Below are positions 23,631 through 33,953 of a stretch of 64,000 nucleotides of DNA, in pieces. Positions within the stretch are counted from its first letter, which is position 1, and the number at the start of each line of letters is the position of its first letter. This DNA comes from Trametes villosa. Its lineage: Eukaryota; Basidiomycota; Agaricomycetes; Polyporales; Polyporaceae. The stretch is from the NCBI GenBank assembly GCA_002964805.2, contig PUDQ02000001.1:7092001-7156000 (forward strand). Direction: 5' to 3'. The position numbers and the translations under genes are program-made. The notes below the pieces were generated by a model. The model did not search any database and was not told the origin of the DNA. It worked only from the letters and a program-made list of their open reading frames with translations.

Positions 23631-26600
23631 TCAAAGCTTACGCTCAATGAAGCTCTGGATGACCCCAGCGGGACTGAGCGGGTACTCCTTGAGTACAACC
23701 TCGTCGTTCTCGACGAACGTGTTTGGCTGAACGAAGATCTTCCTCGGCTGCACCAATACGTCAGCATACCCTCACGCACGTCCAATAGACAGCGAGCACG
23801 CACCAGTTTCTTCTTGAGGACGAGGTCCCGGATCTCACCGTCCCAACCGGGGAAGGGCGTCGTCAACTCGGTGTAGAACGTCCGGGCACCCGCACCGTCC
23901 GCCGTGCTCTTGCGGACCTGGAGGTCGATGAGCAGCCGGCCGGCTGCGTCCCTGCCCTCCTTGAGAACCTTCTCCCTATCCACGCGTACGTATGCATTCT
24001 CGAGCGTCCCGTCGGCGGCGCGGACCTCCTCAAGTCGGGCGATGCCAGACTTGATGAGGTGCTGGGTGATACCGAGGCTGGCGACGATATTAGCTCTCTA
24101 GGATTATCGAGGTGTGAGAGGACAACCGAGGACTTACCGCGCTTGCATGTGTGCCTGTCCGTGCTTTTTGGTCGTGGGGTCGTAGAACTCGAGGGCACGG
24201 ATGCCGGCACGAGCCATGAGAAGGAACGAGATATACTGAAGGTCCTCAACGGTCTTCTTGTCGGTGTACTGCATATAAAGGCCTCATCAGTGAATATCAA
24301 GTAGAATTGAGAGAAGGACAATTACGTTGAAGATCTTCAGAATGTCCAAGTTGCTGACAACTAGCGCAAGGTCGCGGGTTAGCGGTAGAAAAGCGGGAAG
24401 GACAGAACAAGGTGCTCACGGAAAAGGGCGACAGTCTCAGCGCGGCACTCCTCCATCGAAGAGGAGACCTCCCCGAGGACCGAGTCGGGCGTCTGGCCCG
24501 GCTTGTACCACGAAGTACTGAAAAGGATATAAGCGTCTCCGGCGTCAGGCACGACGTGCCACTTACATAGGTTTGCCGGTGAGGGGGTTGGTGATCTAGT
24601 CGATCATGTCAATCGTTACGCCTCCGTAGAAAGCCAGAAGCCAGAGTGGCTAACCTTTTCGGGATCAAAGTTCTTCGTGCCGTCGGCGTTCTCCTTGAAG
24701 AGCTTTCCGCTACCATGTCCGAGGAGCTCGTGGTTTGCGACTTGCACTTCGAAGGCGCGGGCGTCCCACTCGTTGTACAAAGCGGCGTCGTCGGGGTGGA
24801 TGAACGTCAGCTCCTCATCTACCGTTGACCGTTAGAGACAGGCGGAGTGATGCATAGATATAGAACACACTCGGAGCTTTGGCCGCCAGAATGTTCTATG
24901 AAGCGCGAAGGCTGCGCGTCAATGACTGTTGACGCCTAGCAGTTACAGAGGCGAAACCTACAGCCAAGGAGACGTTCTTGAAGCCGACCTCCTCCCGAAC
25001 TTCGTAGTAGTTCGGAATCTGTGATATCGTCAGCAACAGCCTGATCCGCGAGTACCATTGGTCCTCACGTTGATTCCAGCAGGGATTCCACCAGTAGCGA
25101 ACGTGACGACCTCCAAAGCCGTGAAGTCGGGCTTCCGGAACACGTCGACCTCAAAGTCCTTGCCCCATGGCAGGGACTTGATGAGCTCCGGCGCGTCGTT
25201 GACGAGCGTCTCGTACTTGGCGCTAAGCTCCTTGTCGACGATTGCAGTGAAGCCTGCAGTGTTGAGCATTCTCATCAGGTGGGTCCCACTGTAGAAATCA
25301 TAGACGTGGCGTACCCTCCCATTCGGCGCGGCCACCGTAAGGGTCGACGTACGTCTCGACGAAGCCGACGTAGCTCTCGACGACCGGTCCGATATCCTTG
25401 ACCCAGTGCTCAGAGGCCTTGATGTGTGCGGGGATGGAGCCGGTCTTGAACCTATCAAGGACGAGCACAAGTGAGCGAGAGGTCATGACTACACAAGGGT
25501 AGGACGTACGACTCGATGTAGCCCTCGAGCATCGCAGTTTGGTGCTCGTTAGCTGCGTACTTCTTGGCCTGGGTATGATGCATGTTTGAGTTTTTGAGGT
25601 ACACCCGAGCAGGACCCCCTTACCTCTGCAAGAGCCGAGACGGCTTTGCTCAAGGAGTCGGCAAAGTCACCGTACTCAATAGTGAGCTTAGCTTTCTTGT
25701 CGAGAATCTCGATCTCGTGGAAAGCACGCGCTTGGGAGTCGGCGGACGCCACCAACAGCGTAAAGTTGTCCGGGCCATCCTTGCGAACACTACAGGGCAT
25801 ATAGTCAGCATCTCAAAATGCTTGGATATACCTTCGAGTCGTACCGAGTGTTCAGGACGGAGACGTCGAGCTTCTCGGCCGCTGCCTGGACCGCTGCGAC
25901 CTCCTCATCGGTCGGAGGCTCGCCAAGGTAATAGTTCGAGATGTGGCCGAGAGAGCGCTTCCCAATGAAGTTGCTCGACTCGGGGGTGAGTTGGTAGATG
26001 TGTCCCTTGAGCTACATGATCGTCGTGTCCATTCAGTGGGTATTTACAGACGCCTTCATGAGCAAACTCACCTCGTTCCAGAGCGCAACTGCATTGGCAG
26101 CGTTCGCGGACTTGTCGACTACCGCACCGAACTTCTCCTCAGGCACGCGGGGGACGATCTTGGTGAACCCAAACGACTTGAAGTTGACCAGGTTGCTCAA
26201 CACCTATTTCCCAGATCAGCCACGGTCCCCACAAACTCCCGCCCCCTCCCCCTCCATGCCGCGCGTGTCGAGCCAGTGAACTCACCTGACTGGTGTATTG
26301 CAGCAGATCCTCCCAGTCCTCGGCCGAGAGCCCACTGCTCTGCTTTAGCGCCTCCAAGTCCGCAAGCTGCCCGTCCTTGCTGAAGGTGAGGATGAGGAGA
26401 TCGTAGAGCTTCTGCGCTTGCTCCGTCCACTGGCCCTGGATGATGCGCGCGCCGGCCCAGGAGGCCTGTCCGACGAAGTGCGCGTACTTCTTCTCCTTCG
26501 AGCTAGGAGAACTCTCCCATCAGCGGCCAAACCCACGCGTCGCGGAGCGCAGAGAACGACAGACCTCAGCTGTTCGAAAGACTTTGCCACAGAGAGGCTG

Positions 26601-26656
26601 CAGTACGGCGCAGCCCGGTCCGCGAGGAAACGCTCCGCTGCAGAGAACTTGGCCAT
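23631..26656 (-). CDS. DPP3: Dipeptidyl peptidase III (M49 zinc exopeptidase)
   Basis: Releases dipeptides from the N-terminus of small peptides; usually cytosolic. The spliced protein (about 700 residues, many short introns) begins [20 protein letters not shown] at 26656 and ends FIERKL with TGA at 23633-23631. The defining M49 motifs are both present: the zinc motif [11 protein letters not shown] (preceded by AFEVQVAN) and the second zinc-ligand motif [11 protein letters not shown]. Other family segments include [20 protein letters not shown], the substrate-binding region [20 protein letters not shown] and [20 protein letters not shown]. All catalytic residues look intact. An in-frame ATG at 26806 would add a 50-residue basic, acid-free extension resembling a mitochondrial presequence (see findings). 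I take 26656 as the main start because it matches the family's usual N-terminus and has a better initiation context (ACCATGG). Confidence 0.95.
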
Positions 26657-27417
26657 GGTAGTCGTGAACGTCCTAGTCTTCACAAAGCTCGTGTGCGCAG
26701 GAGGCGGTCGCGGTGTCCAGCTGGAGCGAAAGAGAGCGGGGTGGGTGGGTTTCGGGCAGCCCGTGAGGACGCGCAGGCCTCCGAGACGGCCTGCAGATAA
26801 TCGCATCCACAATCGACCGCGCGAGCTAGATCCGGGGCTGGAGAGTGTGAACGCGCTCAATATACAGCGGTGGCGTCACATGCGCACATGTGCTCCGCCG
26901 GCACCCGCACATGGCGCGCGATCGTACATTGTGCAACACACCGCTTTTCTTGCGTCGCGAGCGAATGTCGGGCGCAGTGTGCCTCACATGTCGAGCATCT
27001 TGGGGTACGAACCAGCACGGCGGATATTGAGGGGTAAATTAGGCGCGGCAGCCTTCCCCCAAGACACTCCCAGGAGCGGAGGAGTGAGGGACTGAAGTCC
27101 GAGATGCATTCGAGAGGTACATAGCGTAAGCAAAGATATATACTACAGGCAGGTGGTATGAGCTGATGGTATAAACAAGATGCGAAAGTCGTCTATAGAA
27201 AACACGAGGAGAGGATCGTATGCTCAGCCGCCCGCCCGAGCCTACGACGGTGCGGGGCAGAGAGAGAGACGCGTCGTGCAAAATATCGTGAACCTGCGTC
27301 CCGAGAAGAGTAAGCAACAGTGTCGTCGCGGTCGTGAGTCCGTTGGGGGCCATACTGAATCCGTAGCATCTATGGGGAGAACGGGGTGTGTGAAAGCGGA
27401 AGGTGCGGCGGGAACAC
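26657..27417. other. Spacer between DPP3 and the Cys-rich protein gene
   Basis: Contains the DPP3 leader and promoter (a TATATT element lies at about 26864-26859 on the minus strand) and the 3' flank of the next gene. No other gene or repeat was seen. Confidence 0.5.
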
Positions 27418-28949
27418 TCAGCGTCCTGGCCACGACATCCCTTCCTTGTCCGGCGAGCCCGGCACTTCCATGTCAGTGAGCGGTACGCCGTCGGGGTCGA
27501 CGTCCATTCCCAACTGCATCCTCGGCTCACCACTGGGGATTCCGAGGGCTCCGCCTGCGGTGCGAATATCCAGTGCAATGCGCGGCACGCGGACAGGCGC
27601 CGACGGCGGACGCATCTGGCTGGGAGTGCGTGTTATGGGTGGGAGTGGCGGGAGGGTAAAGACGGGCGACAGGGGGGTCGTCACGAAATTTGAGCTGGCG
27701 GGAGTATCGCTGCTAGGGAGAGCAGCGGTGGCTGGCACAGGAGAGGCCGTCCATCTGTATCCGTAGTCTATCACCTCGGGAGAGTCTGCGCGGCTCGGGG
27801 CTCTGCGAGACAGCTCCGGGGTGAGCGACGGCGACGTACATGATAGCCCGCAGGGTGGCGAAGAAGAGACACGATCAGCGAAGAACGTGTAGTAGGACGA
27901 CGGTGAGGCGCGCGACGGCCCCGAGGTGGATGAGTTCCGCCGATGTTGCGACGCTGGGCGACCGTTCCAATAGCTCGGACCAAACGGACGCACTGGTCTG
28001 GGAGGGGACGGCGCTGCGGAGGCCGACGGGCTGGGAGAAAAGAAACTCTCGGACGCCGCCTGGCAGGGCACATAACGCGTCCCGAGCGTGTTCCCACTGG
28101 AGTGAATGGTTAGCCTGGTGACCCTGGGAATCTGAACGCCTTGCACACGCACCAGACTGAACAGCCTATTCCTTCCCTGATACAGCCGCACGCGCTCTTC
28201 AGCATTTTGTCCATGGCTGAGTGGTCGCAGTACTGCGCGTCTAGGCCCACGACGGTCTCAGACGCGTCCTCTTTGGCCATCCATACGCCGCGTGGGCGTT
28301 GGGGATACGCGCGCACATGCACGAGGGCGCCGCAGCCGTTTGTCCTTCGTATTGACTTACTGTGCGCTCTCGTGGAGGAACGGCCTGCGGAGGGCATGAT
28401 GGGGAACAGGGAGGGCTGGAACGGGGGTGGGCGTTCATCCTCTTCGTCGTCAGAGACCGGCGCGTCTTCGCCGCCGCAGTACAGGACGTAGGACTGGCCT
28501 GCCTGTATGTTCTCGCTCAATATCTCCACGGTCTGCACGCCCTCCGCGCGTCCGGGCTCCCGGCTGGGGAACGAGTCCACGCCCCTCCACGCAGGGCCCG
28601 CGCTGTAGGTGTATTCGTCTCCCCCGTTGTCGTCCGCGTTGAGCTCTGGGCTCGGCGTCCGGGAGGGTTCGATGATGATTGGGCGCGCAGGCGGTGCATA
28701 CGAGCTGGGGCCCGCGGTGCTCGCACCGGCGAGGGGTGCACGGGTTGTGGCCGTCGGCCCATGGTCTAACCGCATCGCGCCTCGTCTGCGCAGCCTGGAT
28801 GCTTCTCCCGTGCGTACGAGATCAGCGAGGACGATGGAGTCGTCGGCGTCGGTCGGCTCGGGACCCTGAGGCGCCACACTCGAGCGGCGGCGGGGCGCAG
28901 GGGGCGGGCGGGGATTGTAGTCAGAGTGCCTGCGGTATACCTGAGGCAT
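27418..28949 (-). CDS. Uncharacterised basidiomycete protein with a Cys-rich zinc-finger-like motif
   Basis: No known function. The ATG at 28949 (an in-frame stop lies shortly upstream) starts a Pro/Arg/Ser-rich disordered region of about 150 residues. A folded core follows: VEILSENIQAGQSYVLYCGG, an acidic stretch, then VVGLDAQYCDHSAMDKMLKS and ACGCIREGIGCSVCGNTLGT ending RYVPC. The cysteine pattern CxC-x6-C-x2-C plus a later Cys looks like a small zinc-binding knuckle. The CSVCGN part exists only after removing an intron at about 28.1 kb, which supports that splice. The C-terminal 250 residues are again Ser/Pro-rich (SPPRPVRPFGPSYWNG) and end MSWPGR, with TGA at 27420-27418. I recall similar unnamed proteins in other Agaricomycetes. 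Nucleic-acid or protein binding is only a guess. Confidence 0.7.
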
Positions 28950-29470
28950 AGAGCGGTCGTAGGTCGTCGTGGGGTGTCGTCAGAGCGTCGGCGGGTGAAG
29001 AGGGAGGAGGCTGGTGGTGGGGGTGGTGAGAGAAAGGTGCAGCGCGGGCCTCCTCACCGCCCGCAACAAATGGGCGTGGAGAGCGCGAGGCCGGCTTAGT
29101 CAGCTGCCGCATCGGGCCCACGCCCTGCCGTATTCGTCGCGCCGGCTGCTCAGTGCGAACGCGGGCATGGGACGAGGCTTTCTCAATGAACCGCGGTGGC
29201 AATCCTCGCTCTCAGAGCAGAGCGGCCGGTGCGTGCACGGCTACTTGACGGTAATCTACCGAGCACGCGTCAGCACACCGTGAGGGCTGATTTTGTCTCC
29301 TATTTACGTACAACAGACCCTGCGAACGGCCCGTCCACCATCTCACCGCACTCCAGAGCCCATTCATGACGTGCACGGACATGTGAGCAGCACACAGAGA
29401 CAAGACTATATGGTACAGAGATAAAGCACAGTCGGCTATCCACCCCAGTCCCGCCCATATCATCCCCGCG
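28950..29470. other. Intergenic spacer
   Basis: Promoter side of the Cys-rich protein gene and 3' flank of the Nudix gene. A GC-rich open frame on the minus strand just upstream of 28949 is in a different frame from the start codon, so I did not join it. Confidence 0.45.
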
Positions 29471-30851
29471 CTACAGCTTCGCACGTACCAACCTCCGCCC
29501 GCCGAGTCGCCGCCGCCGCCCGCGCTTCACTTCCGCCTCCGACTTATGGCTCTCGCCTAGACTCGACGCGTCCGGTGTCTTGTCTGGGTCGATCTTCTCC
29601 GCCCGCGCGGCCTCGCGAAAGATGGGATCGTGGCGGAGCGCGTGTGCTATCCGCTGCTGCGTGGTCGGCTCGCTGGGCGCATGCGGCTCGAACTCGGGCT
29701 CCCGTCCATAGCCTATGGTCGCGACCTTGATCAAAATTGAGCTGATACAAGGGGGACGGCGCGTCAGTCAGGGCGTGGGCGCGCTCTAAACATAGCGTCC
29801 TCACGCAGTCAAGCCAAAGATGGGCTTCGTCCCGCCCGCTTCTCGACCGGTGAGGAAATTGTGCATGCGGATCTTCCCCGGGAGCGTGGTGGAGTCGTAG
29901 TCATTGAAGGTGTGGTATTTTATCTCAAGCATCTCCGGTTCCAGGGGGAACGGTGGATCCTTGTTAAGAAAGGAGGCGAGGGGATGCGAGAATAGTGATG
30001 CAACTTCTGCACTGTTTAAGATTGGCTGAGGGCAGGCCGTGTTGAGTCAATTGAGCATTGAGTCTGAGGCGTTAAGATGACCTCACCCGCAGCGTCTTGT
30101 CGAGTATCAGCACCACTACTCTGTACGAACCGTCATATTAGGTGAGTACAATACCGTGCATCGATTGATACGCACGGTGTCACAATCAGCCGGTTGCCCG
30201 CTAAAAAGGGCTCGAGGATGCACAACAGGGGCACCTTCTTGTAGTCCACTGGCAATCCAATCTGCAAGGCTTAGTCTCGGTGTGGTATATTACGTCTCCA
30301 CCCGGACGGAACTCACCTCCTCGAAGGCCTCGCGCCGCTTAGATTCAAGACGTCAACGGCCTGCCACCCCGTCCGCTATCTGAGATGTTTGGACTTACCG
30401 CGGTCCATTCAATGCTCTTGTCACGAGATTCCCACTTGCCACCGGGAAGAGCGGTATCTCCTGCGTAAGTGCGCAGAGACGAAGCGCGCCTACGTCAAAA
30501 AGGTTAGCCAGGGCATGGCCAACATCAAGTAGACCAGTACCCACCGACTAAGCAGCACATACAAGTCGCCCATCCGCCCCACGAAGAGCGCTACTAGTAC
30601 AGCAGCAGTCCTCGACTTGGGGTATCTTAACGGGGACCTCTGCGGTCGATACGCAGCCAGGTTCTGTATGCATCTATTGCCCGAAAGTGCCTGCTACGTC
30701 ATAGTCCGCCAAACGCAAGGAAAGAGGTGACACACCTCAGAGACTCTGGCGTGATGTCAGGCATAGAGGCCTCTGCGCTGCTGACATCGAACTCAGGTCG
30801 ATGGAACTGCAGTAGCCTAGGGCCAATGCTGTTGCCGCGCCTCGAAGACAT
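29471..30851 (-). CDS. Nudix hydrolase, coenzyme-A diphosphatase type (Pcd1/NUDT7-like)
   Basis: Predicted to hydrolyse CoA or related nucleotide pyrophosphates. Splicing many small exons gives MSSRRGNSIGPRLLQFHRPE at the start, then RYPKSRTAAVLVALFVGRMG, LLSRRASSLRTYAGDTALPG, GKWESRDKSIEWTARREAFE and EIGLPVDYKKVPLL. This contains the complete Nudix box with REAFEE as the metal-binding core, preceded by the RxxxLRxxxG-type segment that marks the CoA-diphosphatase subgroup (UPF0035-like). Asp stands where the general consensus has the first Glu, as in other CoA-type members. A basic tail (KRGRRRRLGGRRLVRAKL) ends at TAG 29471-29473. That tail is unlike a peroxisomal signal, although RAKL is a weak PTS1-like tripeptide context (AKL). 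Exons are as short as 21 nt (RREAFEE). A further upstream exon cannot be excluded. Confidence 0.85.
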
Positions 30852-31422
30852 GGTGTTCTCAGTCGGCAGTGGCGGTCGCAAAGGTGGCAAAGGCTTCGCG
30901 GCATTCACAGGCTGCCACTGATACGATAGTCAGTGTATAGGCACCGCGATTCGAGCCTCGTATCGTCCCAGAGTAAGCGGATGTACGCAGTAGCCTCCGC
31001 CGGTTCTCGCGGGCTTGCTGGGGATGGTGGTTTCTGCCAGTTACCCCGCATTTCGTGCAGTGGACCCACAACATCAAACGCCCAGACGGCAATGTCCGGC
31101 AACGTCCGCCCCTGGCAAGAAACACATGCTTGCGCCAGATGCAGATCCACGCAGACGGCTTGTGCAGTCACAAGTGCAACAACCAAGAGTACGCACTAGT
31201 CTTGAGTCCCCATCTCGTGTAGCGAGGGGCAACTGCCATTCTTCGTAGCATCTACAGCAAATACAACATGTACGGACCAACTAATACCACAACGAAAGCG
31301 AACGGAGAGACGAGATAGATAGTACAGATCCAGAGGCGTTATGTGTCGTTTCATGATACAGAGTGCGATGAGTGCCGTGACAAAAACCTATACCGGGTGA
31401 GAAGAACAGCCTGTGTGTCATC
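30852..31422. other. Intergenic spacer
   Basis: Upstream region of the Nudix gene and 3' flank of the membrane-anchored protein gene. Nothing gene-like was recognised. Confidence 0.5.
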
Positions 31423-32639
31423 CTAGAACTCGGGGGTCCTCCGTCCCACGCTAGCCCAGGAAACGTCGCTCGCAGCGTCGAAGTGGATCTCGCCGACCCG
31501 GCTGGGAGGGCTGAACATGTCCGAGCGCGGGGAGAGAATATCGAACTCGTCGTCCGAGTCCATGCTGAGCTCCGAGCCTATGCTCGGCGACTGAACGCGC
31601 GGGGAGGCGATGGGGGAGCGCGCAAAGACGTGCTCGGGGGTGCTGCGTGCGTCGGCGGAGTGTATGTCGGAGAAAGGCGATTGGATACGCGATGCCGGGA
31701 ACGACTGCACGCCGGCTGGCGACCGGGAGCGATCCGAGATGACCGAGCCGCCGAGTGGGGTGTTGTACGCAGACGTAAGAGCCTGCGACGCGCCCAGATC
31801 GGGGGTGGGCCGCCTGGAGGAGAACGCGGAGTGCTCGGAAAACGTCATGGTGGGGGAGAGCGCGCGCGACGAGGGTGGGGAGTAGTTGGACATGGGCGTG
31901 GGCAGGCGTGGAGACATGCTGCGAGGCGGGGGCGAGGGGGACATTGCGGCACGTGGCTGAGGCTCGGATAGCCTGATAATCGGATGCGGGGGACTGTTCC
32001 TCGGGGACGAACGGAAGCTCGAGACGGAGGAGCGTGCCCCAGGGGAAGGGGGCTCGGAGGTGTCGAACAGGACATGGGTGGGGCTCATAGCAGGGTATGG
32101 GATGGACGGGTTAGACTACAGGGTATGGATGAGTTCGGCCCTATTAGCAAGGAGTAGTAACTACTCACATCTTCCATAGCACCTCCCGGGCGCCGCTGAC
32201 GAAGGCCGGAGGGGCCCGCTTCGGTCCTCCAAGCATCTCTCTCCCGGGCTGCAAGCTGTTCAAGCTCGATGGACATGCCGTTCGCGCTGTCGTCGCCGTC
32301 GGTGTCGGAGTCATCGTTCTTCTTGCTCCGGCCTCCCTTGCCGAATCGCCTGGTACTGTTCTCATCGCCTCCCTCGAACGGATGAGCATTGGCGAGAACA
32401 GGTCCTTGCCTCTGGCGCTTCTTCTGCCTTCTCTTCTCTAAAAACGATTCCGCCCACACTTCGACCTTGGGGGCGATGTGGGGCTCGTAGACGAGCTGCA
32501 GGCGAGGCTCAGTAAGCATGCGGGCTACCGCAGTTGGATGCACATCGGTGCTGCGTGAGAAACTCACTTCGTGGAAGGCAATGCCCACTGCTACGACCCC
32601 GACGACTGCAACAGCGATGTACACAGCTGGACCAGGCAT
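31423..32639 (-). CDS. N-terminally membrane-anchored, disordered Ser/Pro-rich protein
   Basis: Function unknown. Exon 1 encodes MPGPAVYIAVAVVGVVAVGI then AFHE, a single hydrophobic segment that would anchor the N-terminus. Exon 2, after a clear CTGCAG acceptor, gives LVYEPHIAPKVEVWAESFLE then KRRQKKRQRQ, a strongly basic stretch followed by an acidic one. The rest, after a third splice joining MED to SNPSIPYPAM, is dominated by Ser, Pro and Arg with repeated SP/TP and SPR motifs, suggesting heavy proline-directed phosphorylation. It ends DVSWASVGRRTPEF with TAG at 31423-31425. Composition is typical of scaffold or contact-site proteins, but no domain is recognised. Start and stop are clear and the three exons join in frame. 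Confidence 0.72.
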
Positions 32640-33953
32640 CGCAGCTGTCGAGAGATGGATGGAGGACGATAGGGCAGAGGGAGGAGGTGTGCGGGGGAAT
32701 ATGTACCCGCACTTTGCCGCCCATAACCGCCCAAAATGGGCGCCTAAGGGTATTTGGCTCGACTTTGATCCACACCGCCCTTTGCCTCCGCGCAGCCACC
32801 AGCGGTCCGCCCTTGCACGCACGGAAGCAAATCTGCTTCTCTTCTGTACACCGTCTTTTCCTCGGTCTACCCTTGCTAGCGCCGCGGAGCACTATGATCT
32901 ACACTTGTCGACCGCCGACGCTAGGGCAAGTCCTTGCTTTCAACAGCGAGCGTTCACCGGCACCTGGGCATTGGGTGTATGCATATAGCATACAGCCTCC
33001 GCCGCAGCTACTCTAAGTCAATTTGCATCGGTTCCGACGCAAGGTCGCTCACTAGGGGTCTCGTGAACACTAGTAGATGTCTAGACGTCCATTTACCACG
33101 TGCCCTGGATTGGAGAGGATGACGAGACACGTACTCTTTCATCGTCCGCGTCAGTTGCCGCCACTCACTCTGACCTCAATTCAGTTGGGCCTTAAGACGC
33201 CTGGAGATATCACCTTTTTGGAGAAGAAGGCCTGCTAAGAGCGATAAATCTCTGCCGGTCTCGTTCAGTACGCAAGCGCGAGTTTGAGCAAGGTGATGTA
33301 GGCGCTCTCCTCAACTCCCCGAACGGCGCCGTATAGCCCCTCAAACTCACCGCGATCGACTTAGACAACGGCTATGATCATATGGAAACAGGTTGGTATG
33401 TTTCTCTTGCATGCGACGTGAATCAGATACGTTGGCCCCTCAGCCGGACATGGATGGTAACGGCTTCCGTCGATTTGTGAACGTACGCTTGGCTTTCTGA
33501 GTGGTCGTCGAGCACATGGCCAATCAACAACGTCCCGGCCGAGAAGGTACTCCTCCAGGCTCTTGGCAGTCGCCCGACGGTGTGGATGATGGCGCATCCG
33601 GCCGGTAGAAGCGTCGACCGCGCGTCGTTCACGACCGTCGCGCTCACCGACGCGTCGGACGCGCCGATCACGTGGGGCGTATATAACACGGTGGGTTCGC
33701 GCTCGACGAACGTGCATCCACTTCCCCCGGCGCCCCGCCCCGGACTTATAGCTGAAACTAATAGAACTTAGCAGCCGTCTCCGGTACGTATTCTCCTGTC
33801 AGTTACCCAAGCCGTCCATGCTCTCCACCCCTCCTCTCCCCTCTCCCCATGACTACTCGTCCTCGTCGCCTGGACGAAGCCTCCTTACTCCCTCTTATCG
33901 ACCGCGCTAAACCTTTCCGAAAGCCCAGGTCTTTGAAAGCCCGCCGCATGAAG
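32640..33953. other. Divergent region: anchored-protein promoter and phytase promoter
   Basis: Two CACGTG palindromes lie upstream of the phytase gene, at 33097-33102 and 33669-33674; the second adjoins a TATA box (listed separately). An in-frame ATG at 33849 precedes the preferred phytase start. No other gene was seen. Confidence 0.5.
33669..33686 (+). promoter_or_regulatory. Phosphate-type E-box (CACGTGGG) next to a TATA box, phytase promoter
   Basis: CACGTGGGG at 33669-33677 is followed after two bases by TATATAA at 33680-33686. CACGTGGG is the high-affinity Pho4 site of yeast PHO promoters, and Neurospora NUC-1 recognises CACGTG. The gene downstream is a phosphatase, so phosphate-starvation control is likely. 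Binding is inferred, not shown. Confidence 0.55.

Noticed and set aside
26807..26860. A longer DPP III frame beginning near 26860
   Set aside because: That start is TTG and an in-frame stop lies just upstream; only the ATG at 26806 is a credible alternative start.
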